64,000 nt of DNA from Sulfitobacter sp. S190. GTDB lineage: Bacteria > Pseudomonadota > Alphaproteobacteria > Rhodobacterales > Rhodobacteraceae. A program made the position numbers and the translations under genes. Under the pieces are notes generated by a model. The model was not told where the DNA came from and did not search any database. It was given only the letters and a program-made list of their open reading frames with translations. The DNA lies in assembly GCF_025141935.1 (NCBI RefSeq), contig NZ_CP081120.1, positions 1,178,001 through 1,242,000 of the forward strand, in the 5' to 3' direction. Positions 50,492-59,037 of the stretch are shown here, one piece after another (position 1 is the first letter of the stretch; each line of letters begins with the position of its first letter).

Positions 50492-51532
50492 ATGATCCGC
50501 ACTGCCCTTGCGATATGCCTGTTGGCCGCTTTTCCCGTCAGCCTTGCCGCGCAGGAGGCAGGCCCGCTTGTCAAAATCGCGCCGGTGCAGGTGCAATCGG
50601 GTGAGCAGGTCCGGCAGTTTTTCGGCAATGTCGTGGCCAAAGAGACCGTCGATCTGGCGTTTCAGGTGGGCGGGCAGGTGATGAAGCTGCCGATTATCGA
50701 AGGCCAGCCGCTGCCGCAGGGGGCATTGGTCGCCGAGCTGGATCTGCGCCCGTTCGAATTGGCGCTGGATCAGGCGCGGGTGCAGCTGGATCAGGCGAAC
50801 CGGACGCTGGAGCGGCTGGAGAAGCTGCAGGGCAGCACGGTCAGTCAGGTGACGGTTGACGATGCCCAGACGCAGGCGGAGCTGGCGCGTATCGCGGTGG
50901 AAAACGCGGAGCGGTCGCTGAGTGATGCCAAGCTGACGTCGCCTTTTGACGGTCTGGTGGCGAGCCGCAACATCGCGCAGTTCGCCACGGTGGCGGCGGG
51001 AACGCCGGTGGCGCGCCTGCATGACATGTCCGATTTGCGGGTCGAGATCGAGGTGCCGGAAATCCTGTTCCAGCGGGCCAGCAGCGAGACGCAGGTCAAG
51101 CTGATGGCGCGGTTCCCGTCGGTCGACACGCCGTTCGAGCTGCAGATCCGTGAATTTACCGCCGAGACAAGCCAGGTCGGCCAGACCTTCAAGATTACGC
51201 TGGGCATGGCGCCGCCCGAGGGGCTGACGATTCTGCCCGGATCGTCGGTGACGGTGACGGCGACGCTGTTCGGGGACGCTGGCGGGGCGATCAGCGTGCC
51301 GGGGTCGGCGGTGGTGACGGCCAATGACGGCACGGCGACGGTCATGGTGTTCGAGCCGGCGGGTGCTGCCGAGGGCACGGTCAGCCGTGTGCCTGTCGAG
51401 ATCACGCCGACCGCCACGGGCGATGTGGCGGTGACGGCGGGGTTGCAGGACGGTCAGGAGATCGTGGTGAGCGGTGCCAACCAGCTGGACGACGGGGCGG
51501 CGGTGCGCCGCTTTACCGGTTTCGCGAACTGA
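50492..51532 (+). CDS. RND efflux periplasmic adaptor (HlyD/AcrA type)
   Basis: A 346-residue membrane-fusion protein. A signal peptide (MIRTALAICLLAAFPVSLAAQ) is followed by the lipoyl half-motifs (VVAKETVDLAFQVGGQVMKL, LTSPFDGLVASRN), a coiled-coil hairpin (FELALDQARVQLDQANRTLERLEKL) and beta-barrel and membrane-proximal parts. There is no lipobox cysteine. GGAGTGATTCC precedes the ATG. It is 10 bases upstream of the RND permease and behind the inverted repeat, so expression is probably repressor-controlled. No outer-membrane partner lies here. Confidence 0.9.
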   Translation: MIRTALAICLLAAFPVSLAAQEAGPLVKIAPVQVQSGEQVRQFFGNVVAKETVDLAFQVGGQVMKLPIIEGQPLPQGALVAELDLRPFELALDQARVQLDQANRTLERLEKLQGSTVSQVTVDDAQTQAELARIAVENAERSLSDAKLTSPFDGLVASRNIAQFATVAAGTPVARLHDMSDLRVEIEVPEILFQRASSETQVKLMARFPSVDTPFELQIREFTAETSQVGQTFKITLGMAPPEGLTILPGSSVTVTATLFGDAGGAISVPGSAVVTANDGTATVMVFEPAGAAEGTVSRVPVEITPTATGDVAVTAGLQDGQEIVVSGANQLDDGAAVRRFTGFAN

Positions 51533-51542
51533 GGGCGGGCAC

Positions 51543-54500
51543 ATGAACATTGCACAAGGATCGATCAACCGCCCGCTGATGACGTGGCTTTTGATCCTCG
51601 GCTGCCTTTTCGGAGGCATCTGGGGGTTCTTTTCGCTGGGCCGGCTGGAGGATCCGGCGTTCACGATCAAGACGGCCGTGGTGGTCACCGAATACCCCGG
51701 TGCCAGCGCGGCACAGGTCGCCCGCGAGGTGACCGAGCCGCTTGAATCGTCGATCCAGACGATGGCGGAGGTCAAGGAAATCAGGTCGATGAACCAGCCG
51801 GGCCTCAGCTGGATCACGGTAGACATGAAGGACCAGTACGACGGCTCTGCCTTGCCGCAGATCTGGACCAAGCTGCGTCAGGAGGTCAACGGCACGCGCC
51901 TGCCCTCGGGGGCGCAGCGGCCCTTTGTCAACGACGGGTTCGGCGATGTGTTTGGCATCTACTATGCGGTGACGGCGCCGGGCTATACCGACCGCGAGAA
52001 ATACGAGCTGGCGACTTATCTGCGGCGCGAATTGCTGACCGTGGAGGGGGTGGCCGATGTGAGCCTGTCGGGGGTGCCCAACGAGGTGATCCTCGTGGAG
52101 CCCGATCTGGTCATCATGACCAACCAGAACGTGCCACCGGCGGCCATCGTGGGTGCGATTGCGGGGGCCGATACCGTGGTGGACGGCGGCACCTTGCAAG
52201 GCACGCAGGGCCGGACCCTGATCCAGGGGCCGGAGGGCAACGACACGGTGTCCGAGATTGCGGGTCTGACGGTGGGTGTGGGCGGCGAGATCCTGAACCT
52301 GTTCGATTTTGCCGATGTGTACCGCAGCCGCGAGCTGACCCCGAGTTTGATGGTGCGTCACAATGGCGAGGACGCCTTCACGCTGGGGATTGCGGGAATT
52401 GCGACGGAAAACATCGTGGATGTGGGCAAACGGGCCGATGCCAAGCTGGCGGAGCTGGCTCCGGCCATCCCGCTGGGGGTCAAGCTGAACCCGATTTACC
52501 AGCAACACGTGGTGGTCGAGGAAGCGTCGAACGATTTTCTGGTCAATCTGGCGATGTCGGTGGCGATCGTGGTGGTCGTTCTGGCGGTGTTCATGGGCCC
52601 GCGCGCGGCGGTGGTGGTGGGCACCACGCTGCTGCTGACGGTGGTGGGGACACTGTTGTTCATGGCGCTGTTCTCCATCGAGATGGAGCGTATTTCGCTG
52701 GGCGCGTTGATCATCGCGATGGGGATGCTGGTGGACAACGCCATCGTGGTCGCGGAGGGCATGCAGATCAGCATGCGGCGCGGCAAGACATCGCGCGAGG
52801 CCGCATCGGAGGCGGCGGGCAAGACGCAGATTCCGCTGCTAGGCGCTACGGTGATCGGGATCATGGCGTTTGCGGGCATCGGTCTGTCGCCGGATTCGAC
52901 CGGTGAGTTCCTGTTCTCGCTGTTTGCCGTCATCGGCATTTCGCTGATGTTGTCGTGGGTGCTGGCGCTGACGGTGACGCCGCTGCTGGGGCATTACTTT
53001 TTCAAGCAGGGGACCGAAGGCGGGGATGACGATGCCTATGGCGGTCTGATCTTCCGCGCCTACGGGACGTTCCTGCGGGCCTGTATCCGGCTGTGGTACG
53101 TGGTGCTGGCCGCGCTGGTGGTGATCACGGTGGTGTGCATCGGTCTGTTCGGGTCGATCAAGCAGCAGTTTTTCCCCGACAGCAACACGCCGCTGTTCTT
53201 TGTGGACTACAAGCTGCGGCAGGGGGCGTCGATTTTCGAGACATCGCGCGATCTGGCGCTGCTGGAGGAGTGGTTGCTGGAGCAGGAGGACGTGGTGTCG
53301 ACGACCGCCTATGTCGGGCAGGGCGGTGACCGCTTCATGCTGACCTATCAGGCGGAGGACCCCAACCCCAGCTATGGCCACATCATCGTGCGCACGCCGG
53401 GTATCGAAGAAATCGCGCCGTTGATCGACGGGCTGCGCGCCTATGCCGACGCGACGGTGCCGCAGGGCGAATTGCGCGCGAAACGGCTGGCCTTTGGTCC
53501 GGGGGGCGGTGATCCGATCGAGGCGCGTTTGTCGGGGCCGGAGCCCGAAATCCTGCGCAATCTGGCCGATGAGGCGATGGCCCGCATGATCGCCGCGTCC
53601 GACGATATTGTCGCGCCGCGCATCGACTGGCGCGAGATGGAGCAGGTGTTGCGCCCCGTCTATGCCACAGACCGCGGCCAGCAGGCCGGCATCACGCGCG
53701 ATACGATCACCGATGCGTTCCGCTTTGCCACCGATGGCATCGAGGGCGGTGTGTACCGCGAGGGCGAACGCCAGATCCCGATCCTGTTGCGCAACGATCC
53801 CGATGCCGGGCTCGCGCTGACCGATCAGGTGGTCTATTCCGAGACGGGGCAGAGCTTTGTTCCGCTCGAGCAGGTCATCGACGGGATGGTGTTTGAGCCG
53901 CAGAACACGCTGATGATGCGCCGCGACCGGGTGCTGACCATCACGGTGGGCGCCGATGTGCGCAAGGGGCTGACGGCCTCGGAAGTGCAGGCGCAGGTGA
54001 CGCAGACCATCGAGGAGATGCAGCTGCCTGCGGGGTACCGCATGGAGTGGGGCGGCGAATTGGAGAGTTCGTCGGACGCGCAGGCCAGCCTCAACAAGCA
54101 ATTGCCGCTGAGCCTGCTGGTGATGGTGCTGATTTCGGTGCTGTTGTTCAACGCGCTGCGCCAGCCGCTGATCATCTGGCTGCTGGTCCCGATGAGCGTC
54201 AACGGGGTGTCGCTGGGGCTGCTGGGGACGGGATTGCCGTTCACGTTCACGGCGCTGCTGGGCCTGTTGTCCCTGTCGGGGATGCTCATCAAGAACGGGA
54301 TCGTTCTGGTCGAGGAGATCGACATCGTGCGCCGCGAAAAGCCGCAAGCGCCGCTGATCGACAGCATCGTGGAGGCATCGACATCGCGGGTGCGCCCCGT
54401 GATTCTGGCGGCGGCCACCACCATTCTGGGGATGATCCCGCTGATCTGGGACGCGTTTTTCCAGTCGATGGCGGTGACCATCATGGGCGGTCTCGCGTTT

Positions 54501-54581
54501 GCGTCGATCCTGACGCTGATCGCGGCGCCGGTGCTGTATTACGTGATGTTCATCCGGTCGCGCAACGCCGCCGCGGCGTGA
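51543..54581 (+). CDS. RND-family inner-membrane efflux permease (HAE1 type)
   Basis: A 1012-residue proton-driven multidrug exporter. The family hallmarks are visible: the first helix MTWLLILGCLFGGIWGFFSLGRLEDP, ITVDMKDQY, LGALIIAMGMLVDNAIVVAEGM (helix 4 with its aspartate), LPFTFTALLGLLSLSGMLIKNGIVLVEEI and ATTILGMIPLIWDAFFQSM. Two large periplasmic loops separate the helices as usual. It starts 10 bases after the adaptor gene. The substrate cannot be told from the sequence. Confidence 0.93.
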   Translation: MNIAQGSINRPLMTWLLILGCLFGGIWGFFSLGRLEDPAFTIKTAVVVTEYPGASAAQVAREVTEPLESSIQTMAEVKEIRSMNQPGLSWITVDMKDQYDGSALPQIWTKLRQEVNGTRLPSGAQRPFVNDGFGDVFGIYYAVTAPGYTDREKYELATYLRRELLTVEGVADVSLSGVPNEVILVEPDLVIMTNQNVPPAAIVGAIAGADTVVDGGTLQGTQGRTLIQGPEGNDTVSEIAGLTVGVGGEILNLFDFADVYRSRELTPSLMVRHNGEDAFTLGIAGIATENIVDVGKRADAKLAELAPAIPLGVKLNPIYQQHVVVEEASNDFLVNLAMSVAIVVVVLAVFMGPRAAVVVGTTLLLTVVGTLLFMALFSIEMERISLGALIIAMGMLVDNAIVVAEGMQISMRRGKTSREAASEAAGKTQIPLLGATVIGIMAFAGIGLSPDSTGEFLFSLFAVIGISLMLSWVLALTVTPLLGHYFFKQGTEGGDDDAYGGLIFRAYGTFLRACIRLWYVVLAALVVITVVCIGLFGSIKQQFFPDSNTPLFFVDYKLRQGASIFETSRDLALLEEWLLEQEDVVSTTAYVGQGGDRFMLTYQAEDPNPSYGHIIVRTPGIEEIAPLIDGLRAYADATVPQGELRAKRLAFGPGGGDPIEARLSGPEPEILRNLADEAMARMIAASDDIVAPRIDWREMEQVLRPVYATDRGQQAGITRDTITDAFRFATDGIEGGVYREGERQIPILLRNDPDAGLALTDQVVYSETGQSFVPLEQVIDGMVFEPQNTLMMRRDRVLTITVGADVRKGLTASEVQAQVTQTIEEMQLPAGYRMEWGGELESSSDAQASLNKQLPLSLLVMVLISVLLFNALRQPLIIWLLVPMSVNGVSLGLLGTGLPFTFTALLGLLSLSGMLIKNGIVLVEEIDIVRREKPQAPLIDSIVEASTSRVRPVILAAATTILGMIPLIWDAFFQSMAVTIMGGLAFASILTLIAAPVLYYVMFIRSRNAAAA

Positions 54582-54590
54582 TCCGCGCCC

Positions 54591-54612
54591 GAGAGATCCG
54601 CGAGAGATCCGC
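54591..54612. repeat. Tandem 11-bp repeat between convergent genes
   Basis: GAGAGATCCGC is present twice in direct tandem, followed by a CGCGCGCG...CGCGCGCG hairpin, in the 36-base gap between the RND permease and the aminotransferase gene. Confidence 0.55.
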
Positions 54613-54617
54613 GCGCG

Positions 54618-55553
54618 TCACGCGCGCGCGGCCTGCTCCTGTGCCACGTGGGCATCGATGAGCTGTTTGTAGAGCATGCGGATGCGGGTGGTCACGGGTG
54701 AGGTGCCGTCGCCGATGGGTTTGCCGTCGATTTCGCTGACACGGGTCTGCGCCCCGAAGGTGCCGGTCAGGAATGCCTCGTCGGCGCTGTAGGCATCAAA
54801 GAGCGAATAGTTGCGTTCAAAGACCGGGATGCCGTTTTCGCGGCACAGGTCGATGACCTTTTGCCGAGTGACGCCGTTCATGCAGTAGTCGCCCGTCGAG
54901 GTCCACACCTCGCCCCGCCGCACGATGAAGAAGTTGCAGGCGTTTGTGGTATTCACGAAACCATGCGGATCAAGCATCAGCCCCTCGTCGGCGCCCGCCT
55001 GTTCGGCCTGAAGGCAGGCGATGACGCAGTTGAGTTTGGAGTGGCTGTTGTACTTGGCGTCCTGGCTCATCGGGAGGCCGCGGACCTGCGGGACGGTCGC
55101 CAGCCGGATGCCCTGGGTGCCGAGCGTTTCGGCGGGTTTGGAGTGTTCCATGATGATCACCAGCGTCGGGCCGCTGCGCGACAGGGACGGGTGCTGGAAC
55201 GGTTTGACCTTGGTGCCGCGGGTCAGCATCAGGCGGCAGTGCACGTCGGTGTGCATGTCGTTGGCCGCCGCCGTTTCGGCCAGCGCGCGGGCCAGCCCGG
55301 CGCGGTCCATGCCGATGTCGAGCGACACCGCTTTGCAACTGCCCATGAAGCGGTCCATATGTTCGTCGAAGAAGGCCCAGATGCCGTCATAGAGCCGCAT
55401 GCCTTCCCACATGCCGTCGCCCAGCATGAAGCCGCTGTCGTAGACCGACACCTTGGCGTCGTCGCGGTGCACGATGTCGCCGTTCACGTAGATGCGGATG
55501 TCGCGGTTGCGGCTGTCTTCCTCGGCGTCGTGGGTTGTCACGGTGTCGGCCAT
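54618..55553 (-). CDS. PLP-dependent class IV aminotransferase
   Basis: A 311-residue fold-type IV aminotransferase related to branched-chain and D-amino-acid transaminases. The N-terminal YVNGDIVHRDDAKVSVYDSGFMLGDGMWEGMRLYDG, the PLP-region AKYNSHSKLNCVIA (catalytic lysine), and TTNACNFFIVRRGEVWT are typical. AAGGA lies 7 bases before the ATG at 55553. It follows the PfkB kinase gene by 10 bases and may be cotranscribed; the substrate is unknown. Confidence 0.87.
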   Translation of the reverse strand: MADTVTTHDAEEDSRNRDIRIYVNGDIVHRDDAKVSVYDSGFMLGDGMWEGMRLYDGIWAFFDEHMDRFMGSCKAVSLDIGMDRAGLARALAETAAANDMHTDVHCRLMLTRGTKVKPFQHPSLSRSGPTLVIIMEHSKPAETLGTQGIRLATVPQVRGLPMSQDAKYNSHSKLNCVIACLQAEQAGADEGLMLDPHGFVNTTNACNFFIVRRGEVWTSTGDYCMNGVTRQKVIDLCRENGIPVFERNYSLFDAYSADEAFLTGTFGAQTRVSEIDGKPIGDGTSPVTTRIRMLYKQLIDAHVAQEQAARA

Positions 55554-55563
55554 GGGGCGTCCT

Positions 55564-56493
55564 TCAGTCCAGTTCGGACGCCCACGGTGGATTGGCGCCC
55601 TTGCGCGACACTGTGACGGCTGCGGCGCGGATGGCAAGGTCCAGCGTGCCGCGCAGGAGCGCGTCATCGGCGGCGGCCAGCGCGTCTTTGGCCAATGCGC
55701 CCGCCCGGTGCAGATGCGCCAGCGCGCCCGCGTTGAACGTATCGCCCGCGCCGATGGTGTCGGACGCGCTCAGATCGACGGGGGTGGCGGGCACGAAAAC
55801 CTCGTGACTGGCGTGATAGGCGGTGGCCCCCTCGGCCCCTTGCGTGATCAGCACCAGTTTGGGGCCGCGCGCCAGCAGGGCGCGGGCCGCCGGCGCGATG
55901 TCGTCGCTGCCGCTGAGCCATGCGAGATCCTCGTCGCTGAGTTTGACGATATCTGCGGCGGCGATCATCCGGTCGAGCCGGGCGCGAAAGGCGGCTTCGT
56001 CGCGGATGAAACCGGGGCGGATGTTGGGGTCGATCATGGTGACATGGGTGGCGGCGGCCGTGGTCATCATCGTCTCGTAGGTGTCCGCGCAGGCCCCGTA
56101 GGCCAGCGAGATCCCCCCGAAGAACAACGCGTCGATGTCGTCCGGCAGGGCGGGGATGTCGGACGGGGCAAGGCCGCGCAGGGCGGTGTTTTCGTCAAAA
56201 AACGCGTATTTCGCCTGACCGTTGACCAGTTGCACGAAAGCCAACGTGCTGGGCGCGTCGCTGCGCGGACAGAGCGCGTGGCTGACGTGACTGGCATCCA
56301 GATGGGCCATCAGCTGCGCGCCGAACATGTCGGTCGACAGACCCGCAAAGAACCCCGACGGGACACCCAGGCGCCCCAGCGCAACGGCCGTGTTCAGCAC
56401 CGCGCCGCCCGAATGGGGCACGAAGGCCGCGGTGCCGTTTGCCGTGGTGTCGGGCACCATGTCGATCAATGCTTCGCCGCAGGACAGGATCAT
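55564..56493 (-). CDS. PfkB-family carbohydrate kinase (fructokinase-like)
   Basis: A 309-residue sugar kinase. The N-terminal motif CGEALIDMVP, the GGAVLNTAVALGRLG signature and the C-terminal anion-hole/catalytic motif SDTIGAGDTFNAGALAH, with the catalytic aspartate, are intact. It resembles fructokinases. AAGGAAACC precedes the ATG. A LacI-type operator-like sequence lies 70 bases upstream, which would fit sugar induction. Confidence 0.88.
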   Translation of the reverse strand: MILSCGEALIDMVPDTTANGTAAFVPHSGGAVLNTAVALGRLGVPSGFFAGLSTDMFGAQLMAHLDASHVSHALCPRSDAPSTLAFVQLVNGQAKYAFFDENTALRGLAPSDIPALPDDIDALFFGGISLAYGACADTYETMMTTAAATHVTMIDPNIRPGFIRDEAAFRARLDRMIAAADIVKLSDEDLAWLSGSDDIAPAARALLARGPKLVLITQGAEGATAYHASHEVFVPATPVDLSASDTIGAGDTFNAGALAHLHRAGALAKDALAAADDALLRGTLDLAIRAAAVTVSRKGANPPWASELD

Positions 56494-56562
56494 GGGTGGT
56501 TTCCTTGGATCAGGTGAGCGTTGCGGCAGTATGACCTTTTGCGCGCGTAAAATAAACAGGAA

Positions 56563-56578
56563 TTGTTGGCGCTAACGG
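56563..56578. promoter_or_regulatory. LacI-type operator-like sequence upstream of the PfkB kinase
   Basis: TGTTGGCGCTAACG (56564-56577) matches the palindromic LacI-family consensus TGTTAGCGCTAACA in 12 of 14 positions. It lies 70 bases upstream of the kinase start. No LacI gene is adjacent in the window. Confidence 0.45.
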
Positions 56579-56619
56579 TCGATGTGTCGGCACGCGGGAT
56601 AGACGGCTGTGGTGGCACG

Positions 56620-56653
56620 AAAAAAGGGCAGCCGTTGCGGGCTGCCCTTTAAA
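56620..56653 (-). terminator. Terminator of the beta-barrel protein gene
   Basis: AAAGGGCAGCC and GGCTGCCCTTT form a stem with a short loop; read on the minus strand a T6 run follows, 20 bases past the stop of the beta-barrel gene. Confidence 0.8.
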
Positions 56654-56673
56654 TGTGATCCTGCTGCGGCGGG

Positions 56674-57393
56674 TCAGAGACCGGGCAGCAGGCGCGAGAT
56701 GCCGCGCTGTTCGAAGGTTGCGCCGCGCTCTGCGCCGAACGCGATCTTGCCGCCCAGACCGACGAATGTTTCGGAGGCGCTGATGCCGTCGACGTCGATG
56801 TCCGCGCTGCCGACTTCGAGGTAGAGGTTGACCTGATCGGTCACGTCAAGGTCCAGTTTGATCGCCACGCGCGTCAGATCGAAGGCGTTATCCACATCGA
56901 AGCTGTCGAAGCTGCCGGTCAGGCCGAGCCCGTTTTCGAATTCGTAGCGGGCGGAGGCGCCGAAGATGTCGCCGTCCACGTCCGAGGCATCGTCGAAATC
57001 GCCGGTACCGAAGTAGCCTTCGAATTCCAGCCGGTCCATTTCATAGCCCGCTTCGACGCCGAAGAGGTCAAGATCGGCCCCTTCAATGTCTTCTGCGGTA
57101 TAGAAGGCGCCAAAGGAGGTGGTGTCGTTCACGTGGTAGATGGCGTGGAGCGACAGGTTGTGGCTGTCGACGTCGGTTTCGCCGAAGTCGTGGAAACCGA
57201 GGTCGGCCTGTACGCTGAAGCTGCGGTTGAATGCGGCCTCGATGGAGCCTTCGATGCTCAGGGCATTGACGCTGGTGTCTTCGGTGAAGGCCGAGAAGCC
57301 GAGTTTGATGGAGCCGCCGGTCACTTCGACCGCGTGGGCGGCCGTGGCGGACAGAAGGAGGGCGCCGGCGAGGGCGGGAAAATACTGGGTCAT
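56674..57393 (-). CDS. Outer-membrane beta-barrel protein (porin-like)
   Basis: A 239-residue protein with a signal peptide (MTQYFPALAGALLLSATAAHA), then alternating short strands rich in aromatic and acidic residues (GSIKLGFSAFTED, FSVQADLGFHDFGE, TSFGAFYTAEDIEG, LEFEGYFGTGDFDD, ASARYEFENGLGLTG, VGLGGKIAFGAERG). The C-terminus ends in L-P-G-L rather than a classical terminal Phe. It is probably an 8-12 stranded barrel, of unknown substrate. A terminator follows. Confidence 0.7.
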   Translation of the reverse strand: MTQYFPALAGALLLSATAAHAVEVTGGSIKLGFSAFTEDTSVNALSIEGSIEAAFNRSFSVQADLGFHDFGETDVDSHNLSLHAIYHVNDTTSFGAFYTAEDIEGADLDLFGVEAGYEMDRLEFEGYFGTGDFDDASDVDGDIFGASARYEFENGLGLTGSFDSFDVDNAFDLTRVAIKLDLDVTDQVNLYLEVGSADIDVDGISASETFVGLGGKIAFGAERGATFEQRGISRLLPGL

Positions 57394-57535
57394 GGTACTG
57401 CTCTTTCGGGTCGCGTTTGCGCGATCGTTGGTGTGAAGGTTCACTACCTTGCCGGGTATCGGGTGGGGTGCCGAATGTCGAGCGGTCCCGGCACGGCGGT
57501 GTAACCTGTTGTTTTTGCGGTACAGATGAGGAGGT

Positions 57536-57677
57536 CTGAAACGACGCAGGGCCACCCCGGAGGGCGGCCCTGTCGCGATGCCTGTGGGGTCAGGCGGCCA
57601 ACTGGAGCGGGCGAGGCGATTCGAACGCCCGACCCTAACCTTGGCAAGGTTATGCTCTACCCCTGAGCTACGCCCGC
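57536..57677. repeat. Tandem tRNA-Gly unit, copy 1
   Basis: A unit of about 142 bases with a GGGCC/GGCCC hairpin (57547-57572), a short spacer and tRNA-Gly. The second copy is at 57787-57927. The tRNA parts are identical, while the hairpins have diverged with compensating changes in stem sequence. Confidence 0.7.
57603..57677 (-). tRNA. tRNA-Gly (GCC), copy 1
   Basis: A 75-base gene on the minus strand with encoded CCA: acceptor GCGGGCG/CGCCCGC, anticodon stem TAACC/GGTTA with loop TTGCCAA (GCC), and T arm GGGCG-TTCGAAT-CGCCT. It is identical to the copy at 57853-57927 and has a hairpin downstream. Confidence 0.95.
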
Positions 57678-57786
57678 GTTCCGTTGGTGAGGCTGATTTA
57701 GCCGCCACGCGAAAAGGGCGCAAGAGGGTTTGCCGAAAAATTTCGGGACTGTGCGGCGCGGCTGAGGGGTGTCGATCCGGCCCCCC

Positions 57787-57927
57787 CGAAACGACGAAGG
57801 GCCACCCGATGGGTGGCCCTGCCGTAAGCGCGTGGGGTTATGCGCTTCTAACTGGAGCGGGCGAGGCGATTCGAACGCCCGACCCTAACCTTGGCAAGGT
57901 TATGCTCTACCCCTGAGCTACGCCCGC
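57787..57927. repeat. Tandem tRNA-Gly unit, copy 2
   Basis: A unit of about 141 bases. AGGGCCACCC-GAT-GGGTGGCCCT (57798-57820) is a perfect 10-bp hairpin downstream of the tRNA on the minus strand. Copy 1 lies 250 bases to the left. Confidence 0.7.
57853..57927 (-). tRNA. tRNA-Gly (GCC), copy 2
   Basis: A 75-base gene on the minus strand, identical over its whole length to copy 1, with anticodon GCC and encoded CCA. It lies 87 bases from the Stealth phosphotransferase gene. Confidence 0.95.
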
Positions 57928-58014
57928 ATCCCGTTAGTCAGGCCGATCTATCGCCCCGCGCAAAATGCTGCAAGAGAAAATTGCGCAGAGCGGCGGGTTT
58001 TTCGCACAGCTGTG

Positions 58015-59037
58015 TCAGTCGGGTTCGCGCGGGGGCAGGAAATCGGCGAGTTTGCGGGCCATGATGCTTTCGATCCGCGCGGCGGTGGCGTCGGTTGCAC
58101 AGTCGAGCGACTGGATACAGCCGAAGGGGGCGGTGTCACCCGCCAGCCGGTCCAGCACCGGATCGTCCGCGGCCAGACCGTCGGCGTGCACATAGACCAT
58201 GTCGGGCACGCCCGCGTAGGAGGCGCCGTGCGCGCGCAGTTCCAGCGTATTGGCCAGCGTGACCGGAAAATGCTGGGTGTGGTGGCGAAAACGGCAGCGC
58301 AGCTGTTGCGTCAGCGTGTCGGGGTGGGCGGCGTAGAAATCGCGCAGCGTGCTGCGCCGCAAGGGCCGGGGGGTGTGGTGGCTGCGCACGTAAGTGCCCG
58401 TTTCGCCGCCCAGCCGCGCGCCCAGCGATTGCGACAGCCCGTAGCCGGGGCTGGGCTGGCGGCCGGTGCCCAGCAGCTGCATCAGGCGGGCGCGGGCGTG
58501 GATCAGCCGGTGGCGCAGTTTATGCGGCTCCCGCCCACCCCAGATTACGGGCAGGCCCCGCGCGTCGAAGAAGGTATCTGCCGGACAGGGCCGGTTGAGA
58601 AAGAAGTCATCGTTGAACGACACGAAGTGTTCGGCCAGCCCGTCGATGTTCCACAGCATTGTTTCGATCGTCAGCGAGCAGAACGTCGGCAGGTGGTGGG
58701 CGTGGGTGCCGAACATATCGGTGTGATCCACCACCCGCAGCCGGTCCGCGGTGATCAGCCCCGCGCCGATCATGTCGTCGATCAGGGCGGGGCGCTGGCC
58801 GTCGGTGACGACCCAGATGCGCCGGATATAGGGCGCGTAGGCGAGAATGGAGGCGATGCACCAGCGCAATTCGCCCTCGTCGGCAAAGCGCGTGGTGTCG
58901 CATGCCTTTTCGTGCACGCGCTCTTCGCCCGCCCGCAGGAACCGCGTGCGTTTGGCAAGCAGTGCCGGATCGGTGCCATCCACCCAGGTGATCACCGCGT
59001 CGACAGGAAAGCCTTGCGGCGCGGTGGGGTCAGTCAT
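58015..59037 (-). CDS. Stealth-family capsular polysaccharide phosphotransferase
   Basis: A 340-residue protein of the Stealth family, hexose-1-phosphate transferases in the cell-surface and capsule pathways of several bacteria and eukaryotes. The conserved regions are visible: VDAVITWVDGTDP (CR1), DEGELRWCIASILAYAPYIRRIWVVTDGQ (CR2) and FVSFNDDFFLNRP (CR3), with a weaker CR4 in the C-terminal half. Its ATG overlaps the pyc stop (ATGA at 59034-59037), so it is translated after pyruvate carboxylase. It may serve the capsule made by the kps genes far to the left. Confidence 0.85.
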   Translation of the reverse strand: MTDPTAPQGFPVDAVITWVDGTDPALLAKRTRFLRAGEERVHEKACDTTRFADEGELRWCIASILAYAPYIRRIWVVTDGQRPALIDDMIGAGLITADRLRVVDHTDMFGTHAHHLPTFCSLTIETMLWNIDGLAEHFVSFNDDFFLNRPCPADTFFDARGLPVIWGGREPHKLRHRLIHARARLMQLLGTGRQPSPGYGLSQSLGARLGGETGTYVRSHHTPRPLRRSTLRDFYAAHPDTLTQQLRCRFRHHTQHFPVTLANTLELRAHGASYAGVPDMVYVHADGLAADDPVLDRLAGDTAPFGCIQSLDCATDATAARIESIMARKLADFLPPREPD

